Assembly (NCBI GenBank): GCA_035507915.1 | Contig: DATJNS010000234.1 | Span: forward strand, 1 to 13,925 | Source of the DNA: JACQAI01 sp035507915 | Lineage (GTDB): Bacteria > Pseudomonadota > Alphaproteobacteria > Elsterales > Elsteraceae | Length of the DNA: 13,925 bases | Direction: 5' to 3' | Shown here: piece after piece, positions 1 to 6,988 of the stretch | Position numbering within the stretch: the first letter of the stretch is position 1 | How the letters are laid out: each line of letters starts with the position of its first letter | Position numbers and translations under genes: made by a program | Notes under the pieces: generated by a model | Databases searched by the model: none | What the model was told of the DNA's origin: nothing | What the model saw: the letters and a program-made list of their open reading frames with translations, nothing else

Positions 1-428
1 AGGAGCAGCTTGAGGACGACGGTGGCGACGCCGGTGAAATGGCCGGGCCGCCAGGCGCCCTCGAGGCCCTGGGTCAGCCCGCCCTCGACCGCGGCCGACG
101 TCGTGAAGCCGTCGGGATAGATCGCGTCGACGCCGGGCGCGTACAGGAGATCGACGCCGGCGGCGGCGAGACGCTGCCGGTCCTCGGCCTCGCGGCGCGG
201 ATAGCGGTCGAAATCCTCGTGCGGGCCGAACTGCTTCGGGTTGACGAACAGGCTGACGACGACGCGGTCGGCGACCCGGCGCGCCGCCGCGACCAGCGCC
301 AGGTGGCCGTCATGCAGCGCGCCCATGGTCGGCACGAGGGCGAGCCGCTGGCCGGCGCCGCGCCACGCCGCCGCCGCCGCGCGCAGCCCGGCGACGTCGC
401 GCACCGTCGGCATCGCGTCATCCGACAT
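1..428 (-). CDS. panC: Pantoate--beta-alanine ligase (pantothenate synthetase), N-terminal part, truncated by window edge
   Basis: Cytosolic enzyme that joins D-pantoate and beta-alanine with ATP to make pantothenate, the last step before coenzyme A synthesis. Translating the minus strand from ATG at 428 gives an unbroken frame of about 142 residues running off the left edge. Seen in order: PTMGALHDGHLALV near residue 29 (family nucleotide-binding HxGH-type motif), SLFVNPKQFG, DRYPR, LLYAPGVDAIYPDG and RPGHFTGVATVVLKLL. All are PanC landmarks in the right order. A second in-frame ATG at 413 (MPTVRDVAG) matches the usual PanC N-terminus equally well, so the start is uncertain by five codons. 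The gene diverges from the VOC gene across about 95 bp, where I see no clear promoter. Roughly half of a usual PanC is present; nothing looks broken within it. Confidence 0.95.
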   Translation of the reverse strand, partial: MSDDAMPTVRDVAGLRAAAAAWRGAGQRLALVPTMGALHDGHLALVAAARRVADRVVVSLFVNPKQFGPHEDFDRYPRREAEDRQRLAAAGVDLLYAPGVDAIYPDGFTTSAAVEGGLTQGLEGAWRPGHFTGVATVVLKLL

Positions 429-523
429 GGCGCCGTCCGGGATCGGCCGCGCCAGCGGCGATCTTTTGTGGTTCCCTTCGTTGATATCGAGGCATGTCGT
501 CGGTTCCGGCGAGGGGAAGCGTG

Positions 524-1015
524 ATGAGCGACAAAATCGTCACCTGTCTGTGGTTCGACAAGGGCGAGGCCCGCAACGCCGCGGAATTCTACGCCGCGAC
601 GTTTCCCGACAGCCGCGTCGGGCAGGCGGTTCGATCGCCGGTGGACTACCCCGGCGGCGGCCAAGGCAGCGAGCTGGTCGTCGAGTTCACCGTCCTCGGC
701 CGAGCCTTCGTCGGCCTCAATGGCGGCCCGGCGTTTGCGCCGAACGAGGCGGTGAGCTTCCAGGTGATGACCGACGACCAGGCGGAAACCGATCGCTATT
801 GGAAGACCATCGTCGAGAACGGCGGCAGCGAGAGCCAGTGCAGCTGGTGCAAGGATCGCTGGGGCTTCTTCTGGCAGATCGTGCCGCGCGCCATGATCGC
901 CGCGCTGAAGGACCCCGATCGCGCCGCCGCGAAGCGCGCGATGGACGCGATGATGACCATGCGCCGGATCGACATCGCCAAGATCGAGGCGGCGCGCGCG
1001 GGCCGGGCCCCGTAG
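524..1015 (+). CDS. VOC superfamily protein, PhnB / 3-demethylubiquinone-methyltransferase-like
   Basis: A 163-residue cytosolic protein of the glyoxalase/VOC fold, PhnB-like branch. The N-terminus (KIVTCLWFDKGEARNAAEFY) has the family pattern of a first beta strand followed by a helix carrying AAEFY. Further on are FVGLNGGP, the VSFQVMTDDQAE segment and the CSWCKDRWGFFWQIVP block, all typical of this family, often labelled 3-demethylubiquinone-9 3-methyltransferase although no methyltransferase domain is present. The substrate cannot be told from sequence. ATG 524 is preferred because GAGGGGAAG lies 5 nt upstream at 511-519; an ATG at 494 in the same frame would add ten poorly conserved residues. 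A lysine/arginine-rich C-terminal helix (KDPDRAAAKRAMDAM) is also usual for the family. It stands alone, facing the response-regulator operon tail-to-tail. Confidence 0.9.
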   Translation: MSDKIVTCLWFDKGEARNAAEFYAATFPDSRVGQAVRSPVDYPGGGQGSELVVEFTVLGRAFVGLNGGPAFAPNEAVSFQVMTDDQAETDRYWKTIVENGGSESQCSWCKDRWGFFWQIVPRAMIAALKDPDRAAAKRAMDAMMTMRRIDIAKIEAARAGRAP

Positions 1016-1039
1016 GCCCCGTCACGCCGTCGGCGCGAG

Positions 1040-1059
1040 CGCGACGCGGCCGCGTCGCG
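1040..1059. terminator. Perfect 20-bp palindrome between convergent genes; candidate bidirectional terminator
   Basis: The 49 bp between the stop codons of the VOC gene (plus) and the response regulator (minus) hold a perfect self-complementary 20-mer with a GCGGCCGC core. Its position between converging genes suggests a shared termination or pausing structure. There is no T-run on either side, so it is not a classical intrinsic terminator, and with no loop bases a transcript hairpin would have to open its centre. It could equally be a protein-binding palindrome. Confidence 0.4.
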
Positions 1060-1064
1060 GCACC

Positions 1065-1796
1065 TCAAGCTGCCGGGTCGGCGCTGGTCTTCGGGATGAA
1101 GGCCGTCGGCACGGCGCGCTCGGTCAACGCGGCGACCCAGGCGCGCTGGGCGTCGTCGACGTAGGTGATCTCGACGCCGATTTGCTCTTCGCGCGGATCG
1201 GTCCAGCGCACGACGCCCTGTCCGATCAGCGCGTGCGCGTCGGCGGTGAATTCGAGCTGCAGGCGGACCGGGGTGCCGACCCGCGCGGCGAGGTCGGACC
1301 GCACGCAAAAGCCGCCGCGCCCGAATGCGATCAGACCTTGCTGGCGGGCCGCCGCCACGCTTGCGAACACGAGGTCGAGGGCGATCGCCGGGGCAGCGAC
1401 GGGCGGCGTTCGCCACAGCTCGCCGCGATCCGTCAGCGAGCGCCGCGCCGCGGCGACGAGATCCGCGCGATCGACCGGCTTGTGCAGCATCGCCTCGACG
1501 CCGATGCCGAAGATCTCGCGGTCGCCGACGTCGCCGAAGCCGCTGATGAAGATGATCTTGGGAAGATATCCGTCGCGCTCCGCGAGGCATCGCACGAGCT
1601 CGAGTCCATCCAGAACCGGCATGCGGATGTCCGAGATCACCAGGTCGACCACGTTCGCCGCCGCGAGATCGAGGGCGTCGCGGCCGTTGGCGGCGGTGAG
1701 CACGCGGCAGCCCTCGCGTTCGAACCACCGCTGGAAAATCTCCAGAAGCGTGTCCTCGTCGTCGACGATGAGCAGCGTCGCATCCTTCAACTGCAT
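1065..1796 (-). CDS. Response regulator with REC receiver and C-terminal PilZ-like domain
   Basis: A 243-residue cytosolic two-component regulator. Residues 6-122 are a receiver domain: acidic pair in VDDE (D12, D13), phospho-acceptor D56 in VISDIRMP, S85 in FISGFGD and K106 in LHKP. Residues about 140-225 resemble the PilZ fold of the kind found fused to receivers: FGRGGFCVRSDLAARVGTPVRLQLEF, then GVVRW and IGVEI. The arginine motif RxxxR that contacts c-di-GMP in canonical PilZ proteins is not visible, and the usual D/NxSxxG is replaced by FGRGGF, so nucleotide binding is doubtful. ATG 1796 has GGGAG six bases upstream. The start overlaps the stop of the upstream kinase by 10 bp, which implies translational coupling and makes this the kinase's likely partner. 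No DNA-binding or enzymatic output domain is present, so the output is probably a protein-protein or c-di-GMP-linked effect (inference). Confidence 0.9.
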   Translation of the reverse strand: MQLKDATLLIVDDEDTLLEIFQRWFEREGCRVLTAANGRDALDLAAANVVDLVISDIRMPVLDGLELVRCLAERDGYLPKIIFISGFGDVGDREIFGIGVEAMLHKPVDRADLVAAARRSLTDRGELWRTPPVAAPAIALDLVFASVAAARQQGLIAFGRGGFCVRSDLAARVGTPVRLQLEFTADAHALIGQGVVRWTDPREEQIGVEITYVDDAQRAWVAALTERAVPTAFIPKTSADPAA

Positions 1797-4066
1797 GCCG
1801 GGCTCCCGGGTCCGGACCGCGGTAGACGCAACGAGAACCGCGTGTGTCCGTCGTTCTCGTCGACCTCGAGCGCGCCGCCATGCGCCTCGGCGATCTGCTT
1901 CGACAGGCTGAGCCCCAGCCCGGTGCCCTTGCCGACGGCCTTGGTGGTGAAGAAGGGCTCCATGATCCGTGCCTTCAGCGCCGGCGGAACGCCGTGCCCG
2001 CAATCCGTCACCGACAGCACGACGTCGTCGGTCAGCGCCGCGACCTCCACGCGGACCCACTTGTCGCCGGGCAGGCCTTCGACCGCGTCGAGCGCATTCT
2101 GCAGCAGGTTGGCGAGGACCTGGGCGATTTGCACGGCGCGGCACTTGATCCGCAAGGTCGGGTCGATCGGCGAGGTCGACAGCGCGACCGAACGGTTCCG
2201 GAAGCCCTCCGCGCACAAATCGAGGACCTGCCCGACGATGTCGCCGACGGCCGCCTCGTCGAACGGATCCGTGGCGCCGTCGCGCGCGAGATGGCGCATG
2301 CTCTTGACGATCCTGGCGATGCGCTCGGCATGCGCCACGATCTGCCGCGCCGTCGGCGCGACGCTTGCCGGGGTCGACGCACCGTCATGCTCGGCGGCTT
2401 CGACGAGATCCTTGGCCAAGGCGTGAACGACCGCGAGCGGATTGTTGATCTCGTGCGCGATGCCGCCCGCCATCGCGCCGAGCGCCGAGAGCCGGGCCGA
2501 ATCGACCATCTGCATGCGGCTGGTCTCGACGCTCGTCTCGAGGTGCTTGCGCTCGGTCACGTCGCGCATCGCCGCCATCACGCATGCTTCGCCTTCGCTC
2601 TCGATCGGGCTCAGGCTGATCTCGACGGGAAACTCGGTGCCGTCCCTGCGGCGGCCGAACAGGACGCGCTCCGCGCCCATCGGGCGAAAATCGGGGGCGG
2701 CGAAGAACGCCTTCATATGGGCGTCGTGGCTGGCGTGAAACCGGTCGGGAATCAGCCAGTTGATCGGTCGGCCCAGCAGCACCGCCTGCGAATATCCGAA
2801 GATCGTCTCCGCGTGGCCGTTCGCGAAGCTGATGGTGCCGTCCGGGCGAACCACGATCATGGCATCCGGCGCCGCTTCGAGAAGCCCGCGGAACTTGGCG
2901 GCGACGCGCTCGGCGATCGCCGCCTGGTGCTGGGCCTCCGCCGCCTTGGCACGATCGACCTCGCGCTGCAGCAGCTGGTGCGAGGCTCGGACGAGCGCCT
3001 CGCCGACCTCCGAGACCTCGCTGATGCTGGTCGGCGGCACCGACGACACCCGGCCGGAGGCGAGGTCCAGCGCCGACGCGCTCAGCGTGCGGATCGACCG
3101 GGCGATGTGATCGGAAAGCACGTGGGCCGAGACGGCGCCGAGCAGCAGCAGCGCGCCGGCCGCGGCGATGCTGAGCCCGAGGGACCGCCTGAGTTCGGCG
3201 GTCAAGTCGGCGGTCGGCACGCCGATCGCGACGGTCCAGCCCGAGACCGACGAGCGGCTGAAGGCGGCGACCACCGGCGTCCCTTCGAGGGTGGGGAGCT
3301 CGAGCGAGCCTTCGGCGACCTCGGTCATGCGACGCCGCAGCGGCGCCGCGGCCTTGCGGCCGACGAACCGGTCGGGATTGGCGGTGCGCGCGACGATCGT
3401 GCCCGTGGTGTCGAGGATCGCGATCACCCAGGAGGGCGGCGGCTTCTGACGGCGCAGCAGCTCGGCGAAGCGCTCCGGCAGCATGTTCATGCCGAGCACG
3501 TATGCGACCCGGCCGTCCGAGACGACCGGCGCCATGACGGCAATGATCGGCTGCTGGGTGACCGGCCCGACGAAGAGATCGGACACCACCGGCACGCCTT
3601 CGCTGAAGACCAGCGGCAGCTTGCCGGGGGCGGCGGTCTCCGGCAGGGGGGCGCCGAACGGCCTGAGCGTGTTGATCAACTGCTGTCCGGAAGCCCTGGC
3701 GAGCACGAGATTGATGGCGTTGCGTTGGCGCTGGACCTCGCGCGCCTGGGCGTAGAAGGCGGCGAGATCGTCGGCGACCAGCGCGTGCGACGTCGCCAGC
3801 GCCTGCAAGGCCGCTTGCACGCTCAGGAGCTCGTCGTCGACCGCCTGCAACAGGGCGCGCGCGGTCGCGACGGTGCCGGCATCGATCGCCATGCGCTGCC
3901 GCTGATAGGAATCCGCGATCAGGAAGGCCGCCGCGCCCCATGCCGGAACGATGCAGGCAACCACGAGCCAGCGGAGCCAGAAGCCGATGGATCGCCCCTT
4001 GCCCGCCGGCGGCACCTCGCGGTGCGTTCCGGCATTGGCATCCAGGGCGCGGCGACCGATCGCCAA
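1787..4066 (-). CDS. Membrane sensor histidine kinase (Cache-like sensor, HAMP-like linker, PAS, HisKA, HATPase)
   Basis: Inner-membrane kinase of 759 residues from the TTG at 4066. Domains: short basic N-terminus, membrane segment about 28-51, extracytoplasmic Cache-like sensor about 52-290 (VISDLF-type and GWTVAIGVP blocks), second membrane segment about 298-317, HAMP-like linker, PAS domain about 391-505 (LLEAAPDAMIVVRPDG, IFGYS, GRRRDGTEFPVEIS), HisKA with GGIAHEINNPLAV (H538), and HATPase with NLLQN, DCGHG at 688, EPFFTT and GKGTGLGLSL. All catalytic boxes are intact, so it should autophosphorylate and pass phosphate to the overlapping REC-PilZ regulator. Start choice: a GTG at 4111 would add 15 residues but has no ribosome-binding site and lies upstream of the predicted -10. 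The TTG at 4066 has TGGAGG with a 6-nt gap and lies just downstream of the predicted transcription start. The ligand is unknown. The sensor region resembles that of the kinase at 8611-10941. Confidence 0.93.
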   Translation of the reverse strand: MAIGRRALDANAGTHREVPPAGKGRSIGFWLRWLVVACIVPAWGAAAFLIADSYQRQRMAIDAGTVATARALLQAVDDELLSVQAALQALATSHALVADDLAAFYAQAREVQRQRNAINLVLARASGQQLINTLRPFGAPLPETAAPGKLPLVFSEGVPVVSDLFVGPVTQQPIIAVMAPVVSDGRVAYVLGMNMLPERFAELLRRQKPPPSWVIAILDTTGTIVARTANPDRFVGRKAAAPLRRRMTEVAEGSLELPTLEGTPVVAAFSRSSVSGWTVAIGVPTADLTAELRRSLGLSIAAAGALLLLGAVSAHVLSDHIARSIRTLSASALDLASGRVSSVPPTSISEVSEVGEALVRASHQLLQREVDRAKAAEAQHQAAIAERVAAKFRGLLEAAPDAMIVVRPDGTISFANGHAETIFGYSQAVLLGRPINWLIPDRFHASHDAHMKAFFAAPDFRPMGAERVLFGRRRDGTEFPVEISLSPIESEGEACVMAAMRDVTERKHLETSVETSRMQMVDSARLSALGAMAGGIAHEINNPLAVVHALAKDLVEAAEHDGASTPASVAPTARQIVAHAERIARIVKSMRHLARDGATDPFDEAAVGDIVGQVLDLCAEGFRNRSVALSTSPIDPTLRIKCRAVQIAQVLANLLQNALDAVEGLPGDKWVRVEVAALTDDVVLSVTDCGHGVPPALKARIMEPFFTTKAVGKGTGLGLSLSKQIAEAHGGALEVDENDGHTRFSLRLPRSGPGSPACS

Positions 4067-4072
4067 TTCGTT

Positions 4073-4078
4073 CCTCCA
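4073..4078 (-). promoter_or_regulatory. Ribosome-binding site that supports the TTG start of the PAS kinase
   Basis: The minus strand reads TGGAGG here, a near-perfect Shine-Dalgarno sequence, followed by six bases and TTG at 4066. The competing GTG at 4111 has no purine-rich stretch in front of it. The site falls immediately after the transcription start (about 4082) predicted from the FNR-type promoter, giving a leader of roughly 16 nt. Confidence 0.7.
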
Positions 4079-4088
4079 CTCGAGGCGG

Positions 4089-4094
4089 AGCCTA
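4089..4094 (-). promoter_or_regulatory. Predicted -10 element (TAGGCT) of the kinase operon promoter
   Basis: With the FNR-type box centred at 4123.5, a class II activated promoter would start transcription about 41.5 bp downstream, near 4082, and place its -10 at 4094-4089. The minus strand reads TAGGCT exactly there, matching the first, second and last positions of TATAAT. No -35 hexamer is needed in this promoter class. The spacing match was found by counting, not by a scoring program. Confidence 0.55.
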
Positions 4095-4116
4095 CGTCGA
4101 TGAAATTCCACAGTAA

Positions 4117-4130
4117 TTGACGCAGATCAA
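4117..4130. promoter_or_regulatory. FNR/FixK-type box (TTGAC-N4-ATCAA) upstream of the kinase-regulator operon
   Basis: The 14 bases TTGACGCAGATCAA form the oxygen-response operator of the FNR, FnrL, Anr and FixK group (established consensus TTGAT/C-N4-ATCAA); the reverse complement is the familiar TTGATCTGCGTCAA form. It lies in the gap between the end of mgtA and the start of the kinase gene, both on the minus strand, so the kinase-regulator operon is its only sensible target. Spacing to TAGGCT fits activation under low oxygen. Confidence 0.78.
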
Positions 4131-4173
4131 GTGCGTCGGCCGGTCCGCTCGCGCCCCGATCGACGCCGGCTCG

Positions 4174-6771
4174 TCACGGCGCGGCGCGCGCCGGCTTGCC
4201 GGCGGGCGCCAGGTGGCGCACGAAGGCGCGCTTGGCGACCTCGACGAGCACGAGATAGGCGCCGACCGCGCCGAGCAGGAACAAATAGAAGGCCGGCGGC
4301 GGCGCGACGAAGCCCAAGATGCCGGCGACCGGCGTCAGCGGCAGCACGAGCGCCAGCGCCGCGGTGCCGATCGACAGGCCGGCGAGCAGCGGATGCGGCC
4401 GGCTGGCGAACATGTGGCGCCAGGTCCGGATCGCGAAGATGACGAGCACCTGCGTCACCACCGACTCGACGAACCAGCCGGTGTGGAACATCGTCTCGCT
4501 GGCGTTGAACAGCCAGAGCAGCGCGAAGAAGGTCAAGAAGTCGAAGATCGAGCTGATCGGCCCCATCACGATCATGAAGCGCTGGATCAGCCGGATGTCC
4601 CAGTGCACCGGGCGCGCGACCGCCTCCGGGTCGACATGGTCGAACGGCACGCCGGTCTCCGACAAATCGTACAGCAGGTTGTTGAGCAGCACCTGGATCG
4701 GCAGCATCGGGAGGAACGGCAGGAAGAGCGACGCGCCGGCCATCGAGAACATGTTGCCGAAGTTCGAGCTGCCGCCCATCAGGATGTACTTGCTGACGTT
4801 GATCACGGTGCGGCGGCCCTCGAGCACGCCGTCGTGCACCACCGAGAGGTCCTGATCGAGCAGCACCATGTCGGCGGCCGCCTTGGCGACGTCGGCGCCG
4901 CTGTCGACCGAGATGCCGACGTCGGCGGCGTGCAGCGCGGTCGCGTCGTTGATGCCGTCGCCCAGGAACCCGACGATCCTGCCGGTGCGCTTGAGCGCCA
5001 GGATGATGCGGTGCTTCTGCTGCGGGTTGACGCGGCAGAACAGGCTGACGCCGGCGAGCCGGGCGAGCAGCGCCTCGTCGCCGAGCTGCCGCAGCTCGTC
5101 GCCGGTCATCACGCCCTTGACCGGAATGTCGAGATCGCGGCAGACGTGGCGCGTCACCAGCTCGTTGTCGCCGGAGAGGATCTTGACCTCGACGCCGGCG
5201 CCGGCGAGCGCCGCGACGGCGGCGCCGGCGCTCGCCTTGGGCGGGTCGATGAAGGTGACGAAGCCGGCGAACACCAGCTCGGCCTCGTCGCTCACCTTGG
5301 CCGAGCCGTCGGCCGAGGCGCGGTAGGCGACCGCGAGCGCGCGGAAGCCGTCGGCGCTGGCGTGCTCGAACAGCGCGCGCGCGCGTGCGCGCATCTCGTC
5401 GCTCAGCGCGTGCACCGTGCCGTCGGGCGCCTCGTAGCGGTCCGACAGGCGCAGGATGTCCTCGGGCGCGCCCTTGACGATCAGCGAGCGCTCGCCGTCG
5501 CGCCCGAGCAGCACCGAGACGCGGCGCCGCTCGAAGTCGAACGGCACCTCGTCGAGCTTGGTCCAGCCGTCGGGACCGTCGTGCCCGGGATCGCGGCCGT
5601 GATCGAGGATCGCCTGGTCCATCGGGTTCTTCAGGCCGGTCTCGAACCAGGCGTTGAGATAGGCGAGCTCGAACACGCGGTCGCGGTCGGCGCCGCTGAT
5701 GTCGGGATGCGCGATCACGCGGATGCGCGCCTCGGTCAAGGTGCCGGTCTTGTCGGTGCACAGCACGTCGATCGCGCCCAGATTGTGGATCGCCGACAGG
5801 CGCTTGACGATCACGCGCTTGCGCGCGAGCCGCTCGGCGCCGCGCGCCAAGGTGACGGTGACGATCATGGGCAGGAGCTCGGGCGTCAGCCCGACCGCGA
5901 GCGCGACCGCGAACAACAGCGACTCGAGCCACGGCCGCTGGAACAGGGCGTTGACCGCGAGCACGAACAGCACCAGGAAGATGGTGAGCCGCAGGATCAG
6001 GCCGCCGAACTGGCGCAGCCCGTGCTCGAACGCGGTCGTCGGCGCGCGCTGGGCGAGCGTGCCGGCCAGGCCGCCGAGCGCGGTGTCGCGGCCGGTGCGG
6101 CACACCACCATGGTGCCGAAGCCGCTGATCGCCGAGGTGCCCGCGAAGCCGGTGTTGAGCGCCTGCGTCATCTCGGGCTCGTCGCTGTCGGCCGCCGACT
6201 TCTCGACCGGATAGGCCTCGCCGGTCAGCAGCGCCTGGTTGACGAAGAAGTCGCGCGCCTCGATCAGCCGGCCGTCCGCCGGGACGAGGTCGCCCGCGCT
6301 CAGCATCACGACGTCGCCCGGCACCAGGTCCTCGACCGGCACCTCGGTCTCGGCGCCGGCGCGGCGCACGCGCGCGCGCACCGCGACCGAGGCGCGCAAC
6401 GCGTCGACGGTCGCCTGGGCGCGCGTCTCCTGCACGAAGTCGAGCACGACCGAGAGCAGGACGATGCCGGACACGATCACGAAGCTCGCGACGTCGCCGG
6501 TGACCGCCGACAGCGCGCTGGCGATCAGGAGGATCGCGATCAGCGGGTTGGCGAAGCGCCCGAGGAACTGCAGCCAGCGCGGCGTGCGCTTGACGCGCGT
6601 CGCGTCGTTGGGGCCGTAGCGCGCGAGCCGGCGCGCCGCCTCGTCGGCCGACAGGCCGGCGGGCGCCGTGCCGAGATCGGCCAGCAGGCGCGCCACCGGG
6701 GTGCGCCAAAAGCCGTCGCCTGGGCCGTCGCCCTGCCCCGCAGGCTGATTCGGGTGGGCCGCGTCCGGCAT
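4174..6771 (-). CDS. mgtA: Magnesium-translocating P-type ATPase (P3B, MgtA/MgtB type)
   Basis: Inner-membrane ATP-driven Mg2+ importer of 865 residues, close to the family's usual 850-900. Seen in order: N-terminal cytosolic part, first membrane hairpin (about 72-112), actuator motif TGEAYPVEK (183-191), membrane pair with GLTPELLP (294-301), phosphorylation motif DKTGTLTE with D340, nucleotide-binding KGAPED (433-438), hinge DPPK, GDGINDATAL (604-613) and the MgtA hallmark LLNNLLYDLSETGVPFDHVD (695-714), then a hydrophobic C-terminal block with further membrane helices. All catalytic residues are present. ATG 6771 has GGAGG ten bases upstream. No mgtC or phoPQ neighbour is seen, and the short upstream region (6772-6868) shows no recognisable Mg2+ riboswitch. 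It could be transcribed alone; the downstream kinase operon has its own predicted promoter. Confidence 0.95.
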   Translation of the reverse strand: MPDAAHPNQPAGQGDGPGDGFWRTPVARLLADLGTAPAGLSADEAARRLARYGPNDATRVKRTPRWLQFLGRFANPLIAILLIASALSAVTGDVASFVIVSGIVLLSVVLDFVQETRAQATVDALRASVAVRARVRRAGAETEVPVEDLVPGDVVMLSAGDLVPADGRLIEARDFFVNQALLTGEAYPVEKSAADSDEPEMTQALNTGFAGTSAISGFGTMVVCRTGRDTALGGLAGTLAQRAPTTAFEHGLRQFGGLILRLTIFLVLFVLAVNALFQRPWLESLLFAVALAVGLTPELLPMIVTVTLARGAERLARKRVIVKRLSAIHNLGAIDVLCTDKTGTLTEARIRVIAHPDISGADRDRVFELAYLNAWFETGLKNPMDQAILDHGRDPGHDGPDGWTKLDEVPFDFERRRVSVLLGRDGERSLIVKGAPEDILRLSDRYEAPDGTVHALSDEMRARARALFEHASADGFRALAVAYRASADGSAKVSDEAELVFAGFVTFIDPPKASAGAAVAALAGAGVEVKILSGDNELVTRHVCRDLDIPVKGVMTGDELRQLGDEALLARLAGVSLFCRVNPQQKHRIILALKRTGRIVGFLGDGINDATALHAADVGISVDSGADVAKAAADMVLLDQDLSVVHDGVLEGRRTVINVSKYILMGGSSNFGNMFSMAGASLFLPFLPMLPIQVLLNNLLYDLSETGVPFDHVDPEAVARPVHWDIRLIQRFMIVMGPISSIFDFLTFFALLWLFNASETMFHTGWFVESVVTQVLVIFAIRTWRHMFASRPHPLLAGLSIGTAALALVLPLTPVAGILGFVAPPPAFYLFLLGAVGAYLVLVEVAKRAFVRHLAPAGKPARAAP

Positions 6772-6868
6772 GCGCTCAGATCCTCCGCCGACGCCGATGC
6801 GCGGGACCGCGTCGCGCGCGAGGCGCTCCTAGCATGCGCGGCGCGGCCGGCGCAATCGGGCGCCTCCG
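6772..6868. other. Short leader region of mgtA, no gene recognised
   Basis: This GC-rich gap between the mgtA start and the fabI relic must hold the mgtA promoter. Apart from the GGAGG ribosome-binding site just upstream of the mgtA ATG, I see no convincing -35/-10 pair, no leader peptide and no riboswitch-like fold that I can name. Confidence 0.35.
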
Positions 6869-6903
6869 GGCGTCACGCCATGATGTGGTAGCCGCCGTCG
6901 ACG
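6869..6903. repeat. 35-bp direct repeat, copy 1 (fabI 3' end)
   Basis: Identical to 10927-10961 in the same orientation. It contains the last codons and stop of fabI plus four bases beyond the stop. Identity ends abruptly on the mgtA side; on the other side homology continues after a 75-bp gap. Confidence 0.9.
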
Positions 6904-6971
6904 TCGACCAGCTGGTGCTCGGGCGCGCTGGTGGCCCTGCGCCGGATCAGCTCGTCGAAGCGACCTCGGCC
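6873..6971 (-). pseudogene. Relic of the 3' end of a second fabI, with an internal in-frame 25-codon deletion
   Basis: Reading the minus strand gives RFDELIRRRATSAPEHQLV then DVDGGYHIMA and stop. The intact FabI at 10931-11707 reads RFDELMQRTASSAPEHQLV, DVD, 25 further residues, then DGGYHIMA. Alignment shows exact identity in two 35-bp blocks, a precise 75-bp deletion (equivalent to 10961-11035), and weaker similarity (6 mismatches in 32 bp) from 6931 to 6962, fading by about 6971. The deletion ends lie at two copies of CGTCGAC, so slippage or short-homology recombination explains it. No start or NAD-binding part remains. It lies right behind the stop of the EAL regulator. Confidence 0.85.
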
Positions 6972-6988
6972 AGCCCCTCGGAAATCCG

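Noticed and set aside
494..523. ATG at 494 as start of the VOC gene
   Set aside because: Family similarity starts at residue 11 of that frame, and the strong ribosome-binding site at 511-519 serves ATG 524.
4067..4111. GTG at 4111 as start of the PAS kinase
   Set aside because: No ribosome-binding site, and it lies upstream of the predicted FNR-dependent -10. TTG 4066 has TGGAGG at ideal spacing.
1844..4120. Long plus-strand open frame opposite the PAS kinase
   Set aside because: Arginine/aspartate-rich shadow of a kinase whose H, N, G1 and G2 boxes are all intact on the minus strand.
6772..6868. Mg2+ riboswitch or leader peptide in front of mgtA
   Set aside because: The leader is short and shows neither a proline-rich leader peptide nor a recognisable riboswitch core.
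4117..6891. Long plus-strand open frame of 924 codons opposite mgtA
   Set aside because: It is the antisense of an intact P-type ATPase with all motifs. Its product is a low-complexity R/H/E/Q-rich string, its start lies in the FNR-type box, and high third-position GC explains the missing stops.
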